DNA of 64,000 bases. It comes from Legionella gresilensis. GTDB taxonomy: Bacteria; Pseudomonadota; Gammaproteobacteria; Legionellales; Legionellaceae. Where the stretch lies: NCBI RefSeq assembly GCF_900639865.1, contig NZ_CAAAHX010000006.1, forward strand, positions 62,001 to 126,000. Reading direction: 5' to 3'. Both the position numbers and the translations under genes were made by a program. The notes under the pieces are model-generated. The model ran no database searches and was not told the origin of the DNA. It saw nothing but the letters and a program-made list of their open reading frames with translations. Numbering within the stretch: position 1 is the first letter of the stretch; each line of letters opens with the position of its first letter. Below, piece by piece: positions 44,297 to 54,569 of the stretch.

Positions 44297-46025
44297 TAAA
44301 TTGGCTCAATGGATTGGATGTTAAGCTAGCTTGATTATGTTTTTTGTTAAGTGACAAACGCATAAGTAGCAGGCTTTTATGTGGCCAAGCGCCTTTTAAT
44401 AGGCGTTGCTGGTGCCAAGTCAAGATTCCTGGTTTTATTTCTCCCGCCATTTGTTGTAACTCGCTCTTTAGAGCATTAAATACAATTTTCCATAAATGGG
44501 TTTCAGAAAGATGACTAAAGCGACAGAGATAATTAACCCAATAAGCTAAGTTGCTTTGTAAATTACCATGAATAAATTTGTTACAGGTATCAACTAAATT
44601 GTCAGTAACAATGGTTGAGTCTGGATGTAATATTGGACTTTCAAGGTCTTGAAAATCAGTATTTTGATAAACGTAAATTCCTCCCAAATCACGAATAATA
44701 AGAGATTGCGGTTGATGATTTTCAAAAACAACAAGCGTATTTTGCTGGTGTGCCTCAAGAGCAATGCCATAACGCATTAGTAAGTGTAGTTGTCCTTTAA
44801 GGACACAATGACAATAGTGATTAAAGTAGTTTTCTAGGGCAATACCACTAGCCTTAATTATGTCAAGTAATAAAGGTTGATTAGAGAGCGGCGAATTTAC
44901 AAATAGTGCAGCAAGCGGAATAACTTGTTGATTATCTTTAATTAACTGCAATGGGCTTTCTCTTAAAATAAAACCAAATTGTTTGTATATAGAAGAAAAA
45001 TGAGGATCTTGTAAGCGAGCGCCAGCGATATCACGTGCAACAAAAAGTGTGTTTTCATAGTGATGCTCTAATGCCAATATGTGAGTTAACCACTTAGAAA
45101 GGATAGGACCATTTTCAATAGATGCTGGTGAAACTGTACGAATAGCTGAAGTTGTATGGACTGCTAAAGCCAATTTTAAATGATTGGCATGCGAAGAAAT
45201 AGGCATCATTGTTCTTAATGACATTGAAGGGTGAGTTACTTGATGATGAGGCGTCAAAATAAGTTGTTTTTTATCAATTAAAGGCGCTAGAGACGCTTGC
45301 AATTGATTGCGCCATTGCCAAGGATGGACAGGGATGGGATAAAAATTATCAGGATTTACTTGTTGACATCGAAGCTTATGTTGCCAAATAGCGAAGTCTT
45401 TAGGAAAACAATTCGCCATTAATTCTAAGTAAGATTTATCGATAAAAGTAGTATGTGCTTTTTGCTGGTGTAGTGCGCACCAGTGAACGCTAACTTCGGC
45501 ATTAAATTCAGGTGAATACTGTAATACTTCGCGCCGACTAAAGCCCATTTTAGCACGAAAATTAGGGTGATAAGGATGTCCAACACAGCCCCATTGTTCA
45601 AGAAAGGATAAAGTATATTTACTTTCTTGTTTAGTCAACCAAGCCCAAAAAGAGCGCTCGCCTTGCATTTGTTTAATTAATTCTGCTTGCCACCGTTTAC
45701 GGTAAATTATAGCCATTGCTTCATTGGCGATTGATTCATTTAATTCTTTTTCTAATAATTCCCAGCGATAAAAACGACTCTCTGGCTTGAGTATACTTAA
45801 GTTTAACTGTAACTGTTGTGTAAAATCAGAGACATGATAACTATAGAAGTTTTTATCAATTAGTTTCTCCTTTATAGCAGCGTATTGTAAGCGAGCTAAA
45901 CATGATTTATGAGTGTCATCAATGACTGCTTTAATTGCTTGTTGCGGCAAGCCTATACCTATTTCAAAAAGGAGAAAACGTAGCTGATGAATTAATTCTT
46001 GAAAGTGATTATAAGCTAAGGCCAT
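44289..46025 (-). CDS. lbtA: legiobactin synthetase, IucA/IucC family
   Basis: An NRPS-independent siderophore synthetase of about 578 residues that joins citrate to an amine through an adenylate. Legiobactin has been reported to be identical to rhizoferrin (two citrates on putrescine). Family motifs in order: GHPYHPNFRAKMGFS (nucleotide-binding HPxHPxxKxxxG), YPIPVHPWQW, PSMSLRTMMPISSHANHLKLALAV, RTVSPASIENGPILS, and in the C-terminal FhuF-like part MRYGIALEAHQQNTLVVFENHQPQSLIIRDLGG. I chose the ATG at 46025 (MALAYNHF); the ATG 18 bases upstream is also possible. First gene of lbtABC, with a Fur box about 30 bases before it. Confidence 0.93.
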   Translation of the reverse strand: MALAYNHFQELIHQLRFLLFEIGIGLPQQAIKAVIDDTHKSCLARLQYAAIKEKLIDKNFYSYHVSDFTQQLQLNLSILKPESRFYRWELLEKELNESIANEAMAIIYRKRWQAELIKQMQGERSFWAWLTKQESKYTLSFLEQWGCVGHPYHPNFRAKMGFSRREVLQYSPEFNAEVSVHWCALHQQKAHTTFIDKSYLELMANCFPKDFAIWQHKLRCQQVNPDNFYPIPVHPWQWRNQLQASLAPLIDKKQLILTPHHQVTHPSMSLRTMMPISSHANHLKLALAVHTTSAIRTVSPASIENGPILSKWLTHILALEHHYENTLFVARDIAGARLQDPHFSSIYKQFGFILRESPLQLIKDNQQVIPLAALFVNSPLSNQPLLLDIIKASGIALENYFNHYCHCVLKGQLHLLMRYGIALEAHQQNTLVVFENHQPQSLIIRDLGGIYVYQNTDFQDLESPILHPDSTIVTDNLVDTCNKFIHGNLQSNLAYWVNYLCRFSHLSETHLWKIVFNALKSELQQMAGEIKPGILTWHQQRLLKGAWPHKSLLLMRLSLNKKHNQASLTSNPLSQFNA

Positions 46026-46053
46026 ATTTGTCGCTCCATGCAAATAATTAAAT

Positions 46054-46072
46054 ATAAATGATAATCATTCTC
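46054..46072 (-). promoter_or_regulatory. Fur box of lbtABC
   Basis: ataaatgataatcattctc matches 15 of 19 positions of the Fur consensus gataatgataatcattatc, with the whole central aatgataatcatt intact. It stands 29 bases before the lbtA start, so iron-loaded Fur would repress the siderophore operon. Confidence 0.88.
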
Positions 46073-46197
46073 ATTTGCAAGCGAAAATTAGCTTATGTTT
46101 GATAAGCACCAAAAAATAAATTTAATGCATCGATTGGATCGGATAATTAAAGATATGTTTTATTATTTGTATTAAAAATTAATATTAGCAGCCTTGG

Positions 46198-46467
46198 CTA
46201 TTCATCAATTTTTTGTCGATATATAATGACAGTATTGCCAATTAGTTGAATAAGCTCTGCATTTAACTGCTGACAAAGGTCATTGGCCATTTTCTGCCGA
46301 TCTTCTTTTTCTGCGCCATTAATTTTAACTTTAATTAATTCGTGCGCATTTAAAGCAACATTTGTTTCTTCAACAATAGCCGTGGTTAAACCTTTGGCGC
46401 CGAGTAAAACAACAGGTCTTAAGTGATGGGCTTTAGCTTTAAGAGTTTGTCTAAATGTACTATCCAC
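46198..46467 (-). CDS. yhbY: ribosome-associated RNA-binding protein YhbY (CRM domain)
   Basis: An 89-residue CRM-domain protein that binds pre-50S ribosomal particles. Family text is LKAKAHHLRPVVLLGAKGLTTAIVEETNVALNAHELIKVKI, with the GxxG-like GAKG loop and a C-terminal LIGNTVIIYR strand. Length normal. It is divergent from rlmE with about 100 bases between, the same arrangement as in E. coli and many other gammaproteobacteria. Confidence 0.93.
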   Translation of the reverse strand: MDSTFRQTLKAKAHHLRPVVLLGAKGLTTAIVEETNVALNAHELIKVKINGAEKEDRQKMANDLCQQLNAELIQLIGNTVIIYRQKIDE

Positions 46468-46565
46468 AACGAAATCTCATTTAAATGTTAAATTATTGCA
46501 CGTTTTGCTGGGAAACGGTAGTAAATTTGAGTATTATAATAATAAGTTAATATTTTCTGTTCCGT

Positions 46566-47186
46566 ATGCCTCGTTCAAAAAGCAGTAACCGCTGGTTAAA
46601 GGAGCACTTTGATGATGTTTTTGTCAAGCAGGCGCAGGCAGAAGGCTATCGTAGCCGTGCTGTTTACAAATTAAAAGAAATTGATGAAAAAGAAAATATT
46701 ATTAAACCCGGAATGACTATTGTAGATTTAGGGGCAGCTCCAGGTGGCTGGACCCAATTTATTACCCAAAAATTAAATGGAAATGGAACAATTGTTGCTT
46801 TAGATTTATTGCCTATGGCTGAATTACCCGGGGTCAATTTTATTCAAGGTGACTTCAGAGAAGAAAATATCTTTCAACAATTAATAAATTTGATACCCAA
46901 AAGGGGTTTAGACTTGCTTTTATCAGATATGGCCCCAAATATGAGTGGATCAAGGATCGTTGATATTCCCAGAGCAATGTATTTAGCTGAGTTAGCTTTT
47001 GATTTTGGGGATATAATGCTTAAACCAGGTGGGGCTATGTTAATAAAGATTTTTCATGGTGCTGGGTTTGATAACCTTATTAAATTAGCTCGTCAACAAT
47101 TTAGTAAGGTAGTTATTCGTAAACCTTTAGCATCTCGCTCACGCTCGCATGAAACCTATATGCTGGCGAAGGGCTATAATTTATAG
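46566..47186 (+). CDS. rlmE: 23S rRNA 2'-O-methyltransferase RlmE (FtsJ)
   Basis: RlmE methylates U2552 of 23S rRNA in the 50S subunit using SAM. The 206 residues show SKSSNRWLKEHFDDVFVKQAQAEGYRSRAVYKLKEID at the start, the SAM loop VDLGAAPGGWTQF, and the catalytic K-D-K-E set (Lys in YKLKE, Asp in LLSDMAPN, Lys in LIKIFHG, Glu in RSHETYM). It starts 49 bases before ftsH and is probably transcribed with it, the conserved order in gammaproteobacteria. Confidence 0.96.
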   Translation: MPRSKSSNRWLKEHFDDVFVKQAQAEGYRSRAVYKLKEIDEKENIIKPGMTIVDLGAAPGGWTQFITQKLNGNGTIVALDLLPMAELPGVNFIQGDFREENIFQQLINLIPKRGLDLLLSDMAPNMSGSRIVDIPRAMYLAELAFDFGDIMLKPGGAMLIKIFHGAGFDNLIKLARQQFSKVVIRKPLASRSRSHETYMLAKGYNL

Positions 47187-47234
47187 TAACTTTATTGCTT
47201 AGCGTAGAAATTCGCACATATCGAGGTTAATGTT

Positions 47235-49151
47235 TTGAACGACATGGTAAAAAATTTATTTTTGTGGCTTGTTATAGCTATTGTGCTAGTGTCCGTGTTT
47301 AGTAATTTTGGACCTCGCCATGGTACAACAGAAAAAATTCCTTATAGTCAATTTTTAACAGAAATTGATCAAGGCATGATTAATTCTGTGACTGTTGAAG
47401 ATAATAAGGTTATCCGGGGAACGACAAAAAATAACCAACGTTTTGTAACCTATATGCCCATGCAAGATAATGCATTATTAGGCCAATTATTACAAAATAA
47501 GGTTGAAGTAAGTGGACAAGAAAAACCGCAAGAAAGTTTCTTATTACATTTATTTGTAAATTGGTTTCCAATGCTTTTGCTTATTGGCGTTTGGATCTTT
47601 TTCATGCGACAAATGCAAGGTGGCGGGGGCCGTGGCGCCATGTCTTTTGGTCGTTCGCGAGCACGTTTATTAGGCGAAGATCAAGTTAAAGTTACTTTTG
47701 CTGATGTAGCAGGCGTTGATGAAGCGAAAGAAGAAGTTAAAGAATTAGTTGATTTTTTACGTGATCCAAGCAAATTTCAAAACTTAGGTGGTCGTATTCC
47801 TCGTGGTGTTTTATTGGTAGGACCGCCAGGTACGGGTAAAACGCTTTTAGCTAAAGCAGTAGCGGGTGAGGCAAAGGTTCCTTTCTTTACAATTTCTGGC
47901 TCAGACTTTGTGGAAATGTTTGTGGGTGTAGGTGCATCGCGCGTACGCGATATGTTTGAACAAGCAAAAAAACAAGCGCCTTGTATCATTTTTATTGACG
48001 AAATTGACGCAGTAGGAAGGCATCGGGGTGCCGGCCTTGGGGGCGGTCATGATGAACGCGAGCAGACGCTTAATCAGTTACTTGTAGAAATGGACGGCTT
48101 TGAAGGTAATGACGGCGTTATTGTCGTAGCTGCAACCAATAGACCAGATGTACTTGATCCTGCTCTTCTACGCCCAGGCCGCTTTGATCGTCAAGTAGTT
48201 GTACCATTACCTGACATACGTGGTCGAGAGCAAATTCTTAAAGTCCATTTAGGCAAAGTACCTATTGATAAGCAAGTTGAAGTATTACCTATAGCACGAG
48301 GTACGCCAGGTTTTTCAGGTGCTGATTTAGCTAATCTAGTTAATGAAGCAGCTTTATTTGCAGCTCGTTCTAATAAGCGTAAAGTAGGTATGTTAGAACT
48401 GGATAAAGCTAAAGATAAAATCATGATGGGTGCTGAACGTCGATCAATGGTCATGGATGAAAACGAGAAGAAATTAACAGCCTATCATGAAGCAGGCCAT
48501 GCTATTGTCGGCTTGTCAGTTCCAGAACATGATCCTGTTTATAAAGTGACTATTATTCCGCGTGGGCGGGCATTGGGCGTTACCATGTTTTTACCTGAGC
48601 AAGATCGCTATAGCCATAGTAAACGTCGTTTAGAGAGTCAATTATCTAGTTTATTTGGTGGTCGTATTGCAGAAGAGCTCATTTTTGGTGCGGAAAATGT
48701 TACTACAGGCGCATCAAATGATATTATGCGTTCTACAGAAATTGCTCGTAAGATGGTAACCAGTTGGGGGTTATCAGACTTAGGTCCATTGACCTTTGGT
48801 GAAGAAGAAGGTGAAGTCTTCCTAGGTCGTAGTGTAAATCATAACAAAGAGATTTCTGATAAAACTGCGCAGTTAATTGATGAAGAAGTTAATAAAATTA
48901 TTACTAGAAATTATCAGCGTGCCAAAGACATTCTGGTGGCTAAAATGGATATTTTACATTTAATGGCAGATGCACTCATTAAATATGAAACAATCGATAC
49001 CAAGCAAATTAATGAAATTATGGCAGGTAAACCACCCTCTCCTCCTGATGATTGGGAATCATTAAAGTCTTTTGATTCAGATAATACACCTAAATCTGAT
49101 ACTAAAGTCATTAATGGTAAGCCCGTAGATCGTCCAGCTGAGGAACATTGA
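47235..49151 (+). CDS. ftsH: ATP-dependent zinc metalloprotease FtsH
   Basis: FtsH is a hexameric inner-membrane AAA+ protease that degrades membrane and short-lived cytosolic proteins. The 638 residues contain two N-terminal membrane helices (about 5-24 and 104-122), Walker [14 protein letters not shown] (about 196), Walker [13 protein letters not shown], the second region of homology with RPGRFDRQV, and the zinc site [11 protein letters not shown]. The C-terminus is rich in Pro and Asp. I take TTG at 47235 as start ([12 protein letters not shown]) because gagg stands 8 bases before it; ATG at 47244 would be 17 bases away. Confidence 0.97.
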   Translation: MNDMVKNLFLWLVIAIVLVSVFSNFGPRHGTTEKIPYSQFLTEIDQGMINSVTVEDNKVIRGTTKNNQRFVTYMPMQDNALLGQLLQNKVEVSGQEKPQESFLLHLFVNWFPMLLLIGVWIFFMRQMQGGGGRGAMSFGRSRARLLGEDQVKVTFADVAGVDEAKEEVKELVDFLRDPSKFQNLGGRIPRGVLLVGPPGTGKTLLAKAVAGEAKVPFFTISGSDFVEMFVGVGASRVRDMFEQAKKQAPCIIFIDEIDAVGRHRGAGLGGGHDEREQTLNQLLVEMDGFEGNDGVIVVAATNRPDVLDPALLRPGRFDRQVVVPLPDIRGREQILKVHLGKVPIDKQVEVLPIARGTPGFSGADLANLVNEAALFAARSNKRKVGMLELDKAKDKIMMGAERRSMVMDENEKKLTAYHEAGHAIVGLSVPEHDPVYKVTIIPRGRALGVTMFLPEQDRYSHSKRRLESQLSSLFGGRIAEELIFGAENVTTGASNDIMRSTEIARKMVTSWGLSDLGPLTFGEEEGEVFLGRSVNHNKEISDKTAQLIDEEVNKIITRNYQRAKDILVAKMDILHLMADALIKYETIDTKQINEIMAGKPPSPPDDWESLKSFDSDNTPKSDTKVINGKPVDRPAEEH

Positions 49152-49167
49152 TCTTTCTTTAAGATTT

Positions 49168-49190
49168 TCTCCGCCCTTAGGCGGAGATTT
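49168..49190 (+). terminator. terminator after ftsH
   Basis: A GC-rich perfect 8-bp stem (tctccgcc / ggcggaga) with loop ctta, followed by ttt. It separates rlmE-ftsH from folP. Confidence 0.8.
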
Positions 49191-49325
49191 ACCCTTAATT
49201 AAATTTATAAAAATACTTCTGAGGTTGTAAAAGTTTTTAGTAGTAATTCTAATACTTTTTAAAACTTCATTTATATTAATTTGGCTTTTATCTTTTTAAA
49301 TTCTATTTTTAAATAAAGGTTATCA

Positions 49326-50207
49326 ATGAATAATCAGCAATTTAGTAGCTGGCGTCAGCAATTAAATTTAAAAACTAACCAGTATCAATCGCCTTTGATT
49401 ATGGGGATCATTAATGTAACGCCTGATTCCTTTTCTGATGGTGGACGCTATTTAAATTTGGAGCATGCCTTCGTACACGCGCAGAAATTATTGGCTGAAG
49501 GCGCTGATATTTTGGATATTGGAGGCGAATCATCAAGGCCTGGTGCAAAACCTATTAGTGTTGATGAAGAAATAGCTCGCGTCGTTCCTCTTATTAAGCG
49601 ATTACGATATCAAACAGACTGTTGTATTTCTGTAGATACAACAAAGGCTGCTGTCATGCAAGCGGCTATAGAAGTAGGTGCTGATTTAGTTAACGACATA
49701 ACAGCGTTAAGAGATAAAGAAGCACTTAATCTAATAGCTAAATTACAAGTTCCTGTATGTTTAATGCATATGAAAGGAATACCACAAACTATGCAAGCCT
49801 TACCAATAAGTTATAAAGATATTATTGCTGAAGTTAATTTATTTTTTCAAAAAGAAATTGAGCGTTGTCTAGAAGCAGGTATTCAACGCAGCAATATCAT
49901 CATTGATCCCGGTTTTGGCTTTGGCAAAGCTATTGAGCATAACTTATGCCTAGTTAAAGATTTAACTCAATTTAAACGACATAACTTACCTATCATGTTA
50001 GGTGTGTCGCGAAAAAGTACGATAGGAGCTATTTTAAATAAAAATGTTGATGAGCGATTAATTGGTAGCACCACTTTAAATATAGTTGCTAGTTTAAATG
50101 GGGTAAATATAATCAGGACGCATGATGTAACTGAAACAAAACAAGCATTAGTTATGTTAGATGCAATTATGCAGGTTAATAATAATTTAAAAGGTAAGCA
50201 GGAATGA
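49326..50207 (+). CDS. folP: dihydropteroate synthase
   Basis: FolP joins p-aminobenzoate to the pterin in folate synthesis and is the sulfonamide target. The 293-residue TIM barrel has [16 protein letters not shown] (family signature 1), [14 protein letters not shown] (signature 2), [38 protein letters not shown] and a C-terminal RTHDV. All binding loops look normal. It overlaps glmM by 4 bases (ATGA), showing translational coupling. Confidence 0.96.
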   Translation: MNNQQFSSWRQQLNLKTNQYQSPLIMGIINVTPDSFSDGGRYLNLEHAFVHAQKLLAEGADILDIGGESSRPGAKPISVDEEIARVVPLIKRLRYQTDCCISVDTTKAAVMQAAIEVGADLVNDITALRDKEALNLIAKLQVPVCLMHMKGIPQTMQALPISYKDIIAEVNLFFQKEIERCLEAGIQRSNIIIDPGFGFGKAIEHNLCLVKDLTQFKRHNLPIMLGVSRKSTIGAILNKNVDERLIGSTTLNIVASLNGVNIIRTHDVTETKQALVMLDAIMQVNNNLKGKQE

Positions 50208-51550
50208 GCCAACGTAAATATTTTGGTACCGATGGTATTCGTGGGCAAGTAGGGATATCAAATATTAATCCTGAATTCGTATTAAAACTAGGCTGGGCTG
50301 TAGGCCGTATACTTTCCAATGGTTATCGTAATAAAATCATTATTGGTAAAGATACGCGTATTTCAGGCTATATGCTGGAATCAGCTTTAGAAGCTGGTTT
50401 ATCAGCTGCCGGAGTAGATGTTAATTTATTAGGCCCTATGCCTACGCCAGCTGTGGCTTATTTGACTCAAACTTTACGAGCTGATGCAGGCATTGTTATT
50501 AGTGCATCACATAACTTATATGAAGATAATGGTATTAAATTTTTCTCAGCTGATGGCAGTAAATTACCTGATCATATTGAGCAGGCTATTGAAGAAGAAA
50601 TAGATAAGCCATTAGAAATTGTTTCTTCTGGCCATTTAGGTAAAGCAAAACGCATTAGTGACGCGCCGGGACGTTATATTGAATTTTGTAAATCGTCAAT
50701 ATCTTCACTAACGCGCTTAACCGGAATTAAGCTCGTAGTCGATTGCGCTAATGGGGCCACTTATCATATTGCACCTAATGTTTTTAATGAATTGGGCGCG
50801 GAGGTCATTGCGATTTATAATGAACCTGACGGGCTTAATATTAATCAGGATTGTGGTTCAACCGCACCAGCTGAATTAAGAAAACAAGTTTTACACCATG
50901 GTGCTGATTTAGGTATTGCGCTTGATGGTGACGGGGATAGGGTCATTTTAATAGATGCTGTAGGAAACGTGGTTGATGGCGATCAAATTTTATATATCCT
51001 AGCCCGTGATAGACAACAGCGAGGCATACTACAAGGCGGTGTAGTTGGCACACTAATGAGTAATTACGGCTTAGAAAGAGCGATATCTGCTTTAGATATT
51101 CCTTTCAAGCGTGTTAAAGTCGGTGATCGTTATGTTTTAGAAACACTTAGAGATATGAAGTGGCAGATCGGCGGTGAATCTTCAGGTCACATTGTATGCT
51201 TGGATAAAACGACGACAGGAGATGGTATTATTGCTGCATTACAAGTTTTAGCTTGTATGATCATGCATGGTAAAACATTAGAAGAACTCACCCAGGGAAT
51301 TGAATTATACCCACAAGTGCTATTAAACATTAAAACGCCAAACGCATTAACGCTGGTAAAAAATCAACAGGTGTCTGATTTAGTTGATACATTAACGAAG
51401 AAATTAGATCAAAAAGGCAGAGTACTCTTACGTCCCTCTGGCACAGAACCCTTACTAAGAGTCATGGTTGAAGGTGAAGATAAAGAAATGGTAACTAATT
51501 ATGCTGAGCAATTAAGAGATAATATTATGCAAATTGATTTAGACTATTAG
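50204..51550 (+). CDS. glmM: phosphoglucosamine mutase
   Basis: GlmM converts glucosamine-6-phosphate to glucosamine-1-phosphate for UDP-GlcNAc, feeding peptidoglycan and LPS. The 448 residues start [13 protein letters not shown]. The phosphoserine loop is GIVISASHN (Ser102), the metal loop LDGDGDRV, the sugar loop GGESSGHIV, and the phosphate-binding loop [15 protein letters not shown]. Length normal. Translationally coupled to folP. Confidence 0.97.
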   Translation: MSQRKYFGTDGIRGQVGISNINPEFVLKLGWAVGRILSNGYRNKIIIGKDTRISGYMLESALEAGLSAAGVDVNLLGPMPTPAVAYLTQTLRADAGIVISASHNLYEDNGIKFFSADGSKLPDHIEQAIEEEIDKPLEIVSSGHLGKAKRISDAPGRYIEFCKSSISSLTRLTGIKLVVDCANGATYHIAPNVFNELGAEVIAIYNEPDGLNINQDCGSTAPAELRKQVLHHGADLGIALDGDGDRVILIDAVGNVVDGDQILYILARDRQQRGILQGGVVGTLMSNYGLERAISALDIPFKRVKVGDRYVLETLRDMKWQIGGESSGHIVCLDKTTTGDGIIAALQVLACMIMHGKTLEELTQGIELYPQVLLNIKTPNALTLVKNQQVSDLVDTLTKKLDQKGRVLLRPSGTEPLLRVMVEGEDKEMVTNYAEQLRDNIMQIDLDY

Positions 51551-51619
51551 TGAAAATTTTACCTTGCTTTATCCGGAAGAGTGCGAAGTGAATAACATTC
51601 ATAATGTAAAATTCAATGA

Positions 51620-51649
51620 TTGACGTTTACTTAATCTTTAAGGTATATT
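51620..51649 (+). promoter_or_regulatory. promoter of tpiA-secG
   Basis: ttgacg (51620-51625), an 18-base spacer and tatatt (51644-51649) form a good sigma-70 pair in the 124 bases between glmM and tpiA. The tpiA start is 26 bases downstream. Confidence 0.6.
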
Positions 51650-51674
51650 TGCGGCCGTTTATTATGGAGACTAC

Positions 51675-52424
51675 ATGAGGAAAAAAATTGTAGCTGGTAA
51701 TTGGAAAATGAATGGCCAATTAGCGTCAATTGAGTCGCTACTATGTGACTTAGTAGAGCTATTACCCAATCCATTGGCTACAGAGTGTATTGTTATGCCT
51801 CCGGCTATTTATTTACCTGTAATAAGTAGTACTTTAAATAAAAGTAATATTAAATGGGGTGCACAAAATGTATACCCTAAAGACGCAGGAGCCTATACAG
51901 GTGAGTTATCCGGGCCAATGTTGAAAGACTATGCTTGTAAGTATGTTTTAGTAGGGCATTCTGAACGGCGAGTTTTATTTGGTGAAGATGAAAAATTTAT
52001 TGCAGATAAATTCCACCATGTTAAAGATCATGGTATGATACCGGTCTTGTGTGTAGGAGAAACGCTAAAAGAGCGTGACGAGGGTAAGACAGAGCAAATA
52101 TTAGCTACCCAGTTACAAGCAATAGCAATAAATAATAGACATGCTTTTAGCAATTGTGTTGTCGCGTATGAACCTGTTTGGGCCATAGGCACAGGCCATA
52201 CTGCTTCTCCTGAACAAGTTCAAATGGCACATTTGACTATCAGGTCCATTATTGCTGAATTTAGCGAAGATGATGCAAATACAGTTCCTCTTTTATACGG
52301 TGGAAGTGTTAATGAAAAAAATGCAAAAGCATTATTTGCAATGCCTGATGTTGATGGTGGATTGATTGGCGGTGCATCCCTTAATGCACAGCAGTTTGTG
52401 GAAATTATTAAATGTATCAGCTAA
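51675..52424 (+). CDS. tpiA: triosephosphate isomerase
   Basis: TpiA interconverts dihydroxyacetone phosphate and glyceraldehyde-3-phosphate in glycolysis. The 249 residues have the catalytic Lys in AGNWKMNG, His in VGHSERR, Glu in [11 protein letters not shown] and the phosphate loop YGGSVNEKN, then [10 protein letters not shown]. Length normal. It overlaps secG by 13 bases, so the two are co-translated. Confidence 0.97.
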   Translation: MRKKIVAGNWKMNGQLASIESLLCDLVELLPNPLATECIVMPPAIYLPVISSTLNKSNIKWGAQNVYPKDAGAYTGELSGPMLKDYACKYVLVGHSERRVLFGEDEKFIADKFHHVKDHGMIPVLCVGETLKERDEGKTEQILATQLQAIAINNRHAFSNCVVAYEPVWAIGTGHTASPEQVQMAHLTIRSIIAEFSEDDANTVPLLYGGSVNEKNAKALFAMPDVDGGLIGGASLNAQQFVEIIKCIS

Positions 52425-52738
52425 TTTTAATGATTCACGTATTAGTAGCAATTGCTTTAATTGGCCTTGTACTTATACAACATGGTAAAGGTGCCGATAT
52501 AGGTGCGGCTTTTGGGTCAGGGGCCTCAAATACTGTTTTTGGAAGCCAAGGAACTGGTAGCTTTTTGTTTAAATTAACAGGTGGATTAGCGCTAACTTTT
52601 TTCATAACAAGTTTGACTTTATCTTACCTTGTTTCAACGCAATATCAAAAAGCGTCGCAACAAGTGATACCTCAACAAACCAGTGTACCGGAAACTAAGA
52701 TTCCAGTACCGGTGGATAGCAGCAAAGGAAAACAATAA
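52412..52738 (+). CDS. secG: protein translocase subunit SecG
   Basis: A small inner-membrane subunit of the SecYEG channel. The 108 residues have two membrane helices (about 3-22 and 50-73) with the loop [31 protein letters not shown] between them, typical for SecG. A short polar tail follows. The start lies within tpiA and is coupled to it. A tRNA-Leu gene follows 6 bases after the stop, the same arrangement as in E. coli (secG-leuU). Confidence 0.95.
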   Translation: MYQLILMIHVLVAIALIGLVLIQHGKGADIGAAFGSGASNTVFGSQGTGSFLFKLTGGLALTFFITSLTLSYLVSTQYQKASQQVIPQQTSVPETKIPVPVDSSKGKQ

Positions 52739-52744
52739 TTACTT

Positions 52745-52830
52745 GCCGAAGTGGTGGAATTGGTAGACACGCCGTCTTGAGGGGGCGGTGGCGTAAAGCT
52801 GTGCCGGTTCGAGTCCGGCCTTCGGCACCA
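52745..52830 (+). tRNA. tRNA-Leu (anticodon GAG)
   Basis: Acceptor arms gccgaag and cttcggc pair perfectly, and CCA is encoded at 52828-52830. The D-arm, the anticodon loop ttgaggg with GAG at 52779-52781, a variable arm typical of class II tRNA, and ggttcgagtcc for the T-arm are all visible. The gene sits between secG and nuoA. Confidence 0.97.
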
Positions 52831-52850
52831 ATCTTAAGCGAAATAAAACT

Positions 52851-53207
52851 ATGCTATCACAATATTTGCCAGTACTTGTTTTTATTGTTATCGCCATAGG
52901 TCTAGGCGTAGCTTTATTTTCAGCTGGAGCTTTGCTTTCTAAGCATGCTCCAGATTCAGCTAAAAATGCCCCTTATGAATGCGGATTTAATGCTTTTGAG
53001 AGTTCTCACATTCCTTTTGATGTAAGATTTTATTTAGTTGCTATACTATTTATTATATTTGACTTAGAAACAGCTTTCTTTTTTCCCTGGGCTTTGGTCT
53101 TAAGAAAGATTGGCTGGTTTGGTTTTGCGGCAATGATGATTTTCTTAGGCTTATTGGTAATAGGCTTTATATATGAATGGAAGCGGGGTGCTCTTGAATG
53201 GGAATAG
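52851..53207 (+). CDS. nuoA: NADH-quinone oxidoreductase subunit A
   Basis: A small membrane subunit of complex I, 118 residues with three hydrophobic helices. The conserved loop [33 protein letters not shown] has the Cys and the acidic residues near the quinone channel. First gene of the nuo series. It begins 20 bases after the tRNA, so RNA processing may free the nuo transcript. It is followed by a gap of 182 bases before nuoB. Confidence 0.96.
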   Translation: MLSQYLPVLVFIVIAIGLGVALFSAGALLSKHAPDSAKNAPYECGFNAFESSHIPFDVRFYLVAILFIIFDLETAFFFPWALVLRKIGWFGFAAMMIFLGLLVIGFIYEWKRGALEWE

Positions 53208-53254
53208 ACACCTTTCGAAACCGTTTCTTTGGCTTTATACTTAGTTAACTGTAT

Positions 53255-53283
53255 TTGCATCCTCTTTTAATTGCTTATAAACT
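53255..53283 (+). promoter_or_regulatory. possible internal promoter before nuoB
   Basis: ttgcat (53255-53260), a 17-base spacer and taaact (53278-53283) fit a sigma-70 promoter within the nuoA-nuoB gap. It could give nuoB onward its own start. Confidence 0.45.
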
Positions 53284-53327
53284 GCAACATTTATGCAAGT
53301 AAGGCATAGTTTAAAACTAAATGAGCT

Positions 53328-53339
53328 GGTTTCGAAACC
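53328..53339. promoter_or_regulatory. palindrome ggtttcgaaacc, partner copy at 53213-53222
   Basis: A perfect 12-bp palindrome lies about 50 bases before nuoB. tttcgaaacc also occurs at 53213-53222, just after the nuoA stop. The two copies flank the putative promoter and can also pair as a long-range hairpin, so they may be operator sites or a looped RNA. Confidence 0.45.
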
Positions 53340-53389
53340 CATATTTAGAGTGAGCATAGTTACGGAATAAGATTTTTCTAGAGGCTTCT

Positions 53390-53866
53390 ATGGCAGTTGC
53401 AGAATTGCAAAAAAAAGGCTTTATCACTACCTCAATTGACCAATTAGTGGGATGGGCGCGTAGTGGTTCAATGTGGCCAATGACGTTTGGTTTAGCGTGT
53501 TGTGCTGTTGAAATGATGCACGTCGGTGCTTCTCGTTATGATTTGGATCGTTTTGGTATCATTTTTAGACCTAGCCCCAGGCAATCTGATGTGATGATCG
53601 TTGCAGGAACACTATGCAATAAAATGGCACCTGCATTACGTAAAGTATATGATCAGATGCCAGAGCCCAGGTGGGTTGTTTCTATGGGTTCTTGTGCTAA
53701 CGGCGGTGGCTATTATCATTATTCTTATTCGGTCGTCCGTGGTTGTGATCGGATTGTACCCGTAGATGTATATGTGCCTGGCTGTCCACCTACAGCTGAA
53801 GCTCTCTTGTATGGCATAATCCAGCTTCAGAACAAAATTAAGCATAAATCTGTGATTGAAGTTTAG
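53390..53866 (+). CDS. nuoB: NADH-quinone oxidoreductase subunit B
   Basis: The complex I subunit that carries iron-sulfur cluster N2, the last electron carrier before quinone. The 158 residues contain [18 protein letters not shown] (tandem Cys), [50 protein letters not shown], giving the four Cys ligands. Length normal. nuoC follows 19 bases later. Confidence 0.97.
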   Translation: MAVAELQKKGFITTSIDQLVGWARSGSMWPMTFGLACCAVEMMHVGASRYDLDRFGIIFRPSPRQSDVMIVAGTLCNKMAPALRKVYDQMPEPRWVVSMGSCANGGGYYHYSYSVVRGCDRIVPVDVYVPGCPPTAEALLYGIIQLQNKIKHKSVIEV

Positions 53867-53885
53867 ATTAGGACAGTAAAATCAG

Positions 53886-54569
53886 ATGACAAAATTAGCA
53901 GCTTTAACGGAAAATATTAAAAAAGAATTAAATGGCAAATTAGCCTTAGTTAATACTGAGTTTGGTGAAATTACATTAGATGTAGAGATAGCTAATCTCA
54001 AATTCGTTTTAAATGCTCTAAAAACTAATGAATTATTTGCTTGCGATCAGCTTATTGATCTCTGTGGTGTAGACTATCTGCATTATGGTTTATATGATTG
54101 GGAAACCCAAGAAGCAACAGAGTATGGATTCTCACGCGGTGTTGAGCGACATGAGTCCAGAGCTTACATTATGGATAAACCTCGATTTGCAGTAGTTTAT
54201 CATTTATTATCCACAAAGCTTAATCATCGCATTCGAGTTAAAACCTTTGTAGAGGAACATCATTTGATTGTTCCGTCTGTACATGATTTATGGAAAGGGG
54301 CTAATTGGTTTGAGCGAGAAGCTTATGATTTATATGGCATTTTATTTGAAAATCATCCAGATTTAAGACGTATTCTTACCGATTATGGCTTTATTGGTCA
54401 TCCTTTTAGAAAAGACTTTCCACTGAGTGGTCATGTGCAAATGCGTTATGATGCTGCTACACAACAAGTGATCTATGAGCCAGTTGATATAGCGCCTCGC
54501 GTCCTTGTTCCTAAAGTCATACGTAATGATAATCGCTATTTTGATGTGAAAGGGGTGGTTAATGATTGA
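53886..54569 (+). CDS. nuoC: NADH-quinone oxidoreductase subunit C
   Basis: A 227-residue peripheral-arm subunit. The 30-kDa signature [42 protein letters not shown] is complete. It is a separate gene and not fused to nuoD as in E. coli. Its end overlaps the nuoD start by 8 bases. Confidence 0.96.
   Translation: MTKLAALTENIKKELNGKLALVNTEFGEITLDVEIANLKFVLNALKTNELFACDQLIDLCGVDYLHYGLYDWETQEATEYGFSRGVERHESRAYIMDKPRFAVVYHLLSTKLNHRIRVKTFVEEHHLIVPSVHDLWKGANWFEREAYDLYGILFENHPDLRRILTDYGFIGHPFRKDFPLSGHVQMRYDAATQQVIYEPVDIAPRVLVPKVIRNDNRYFDVKGVVND

Noticed and set aside
47450-48454. Three minus-strand frames inside ftsH
   Set aside because: Shadows of the conserved ftsH coding sequence, with no start signals of their own.
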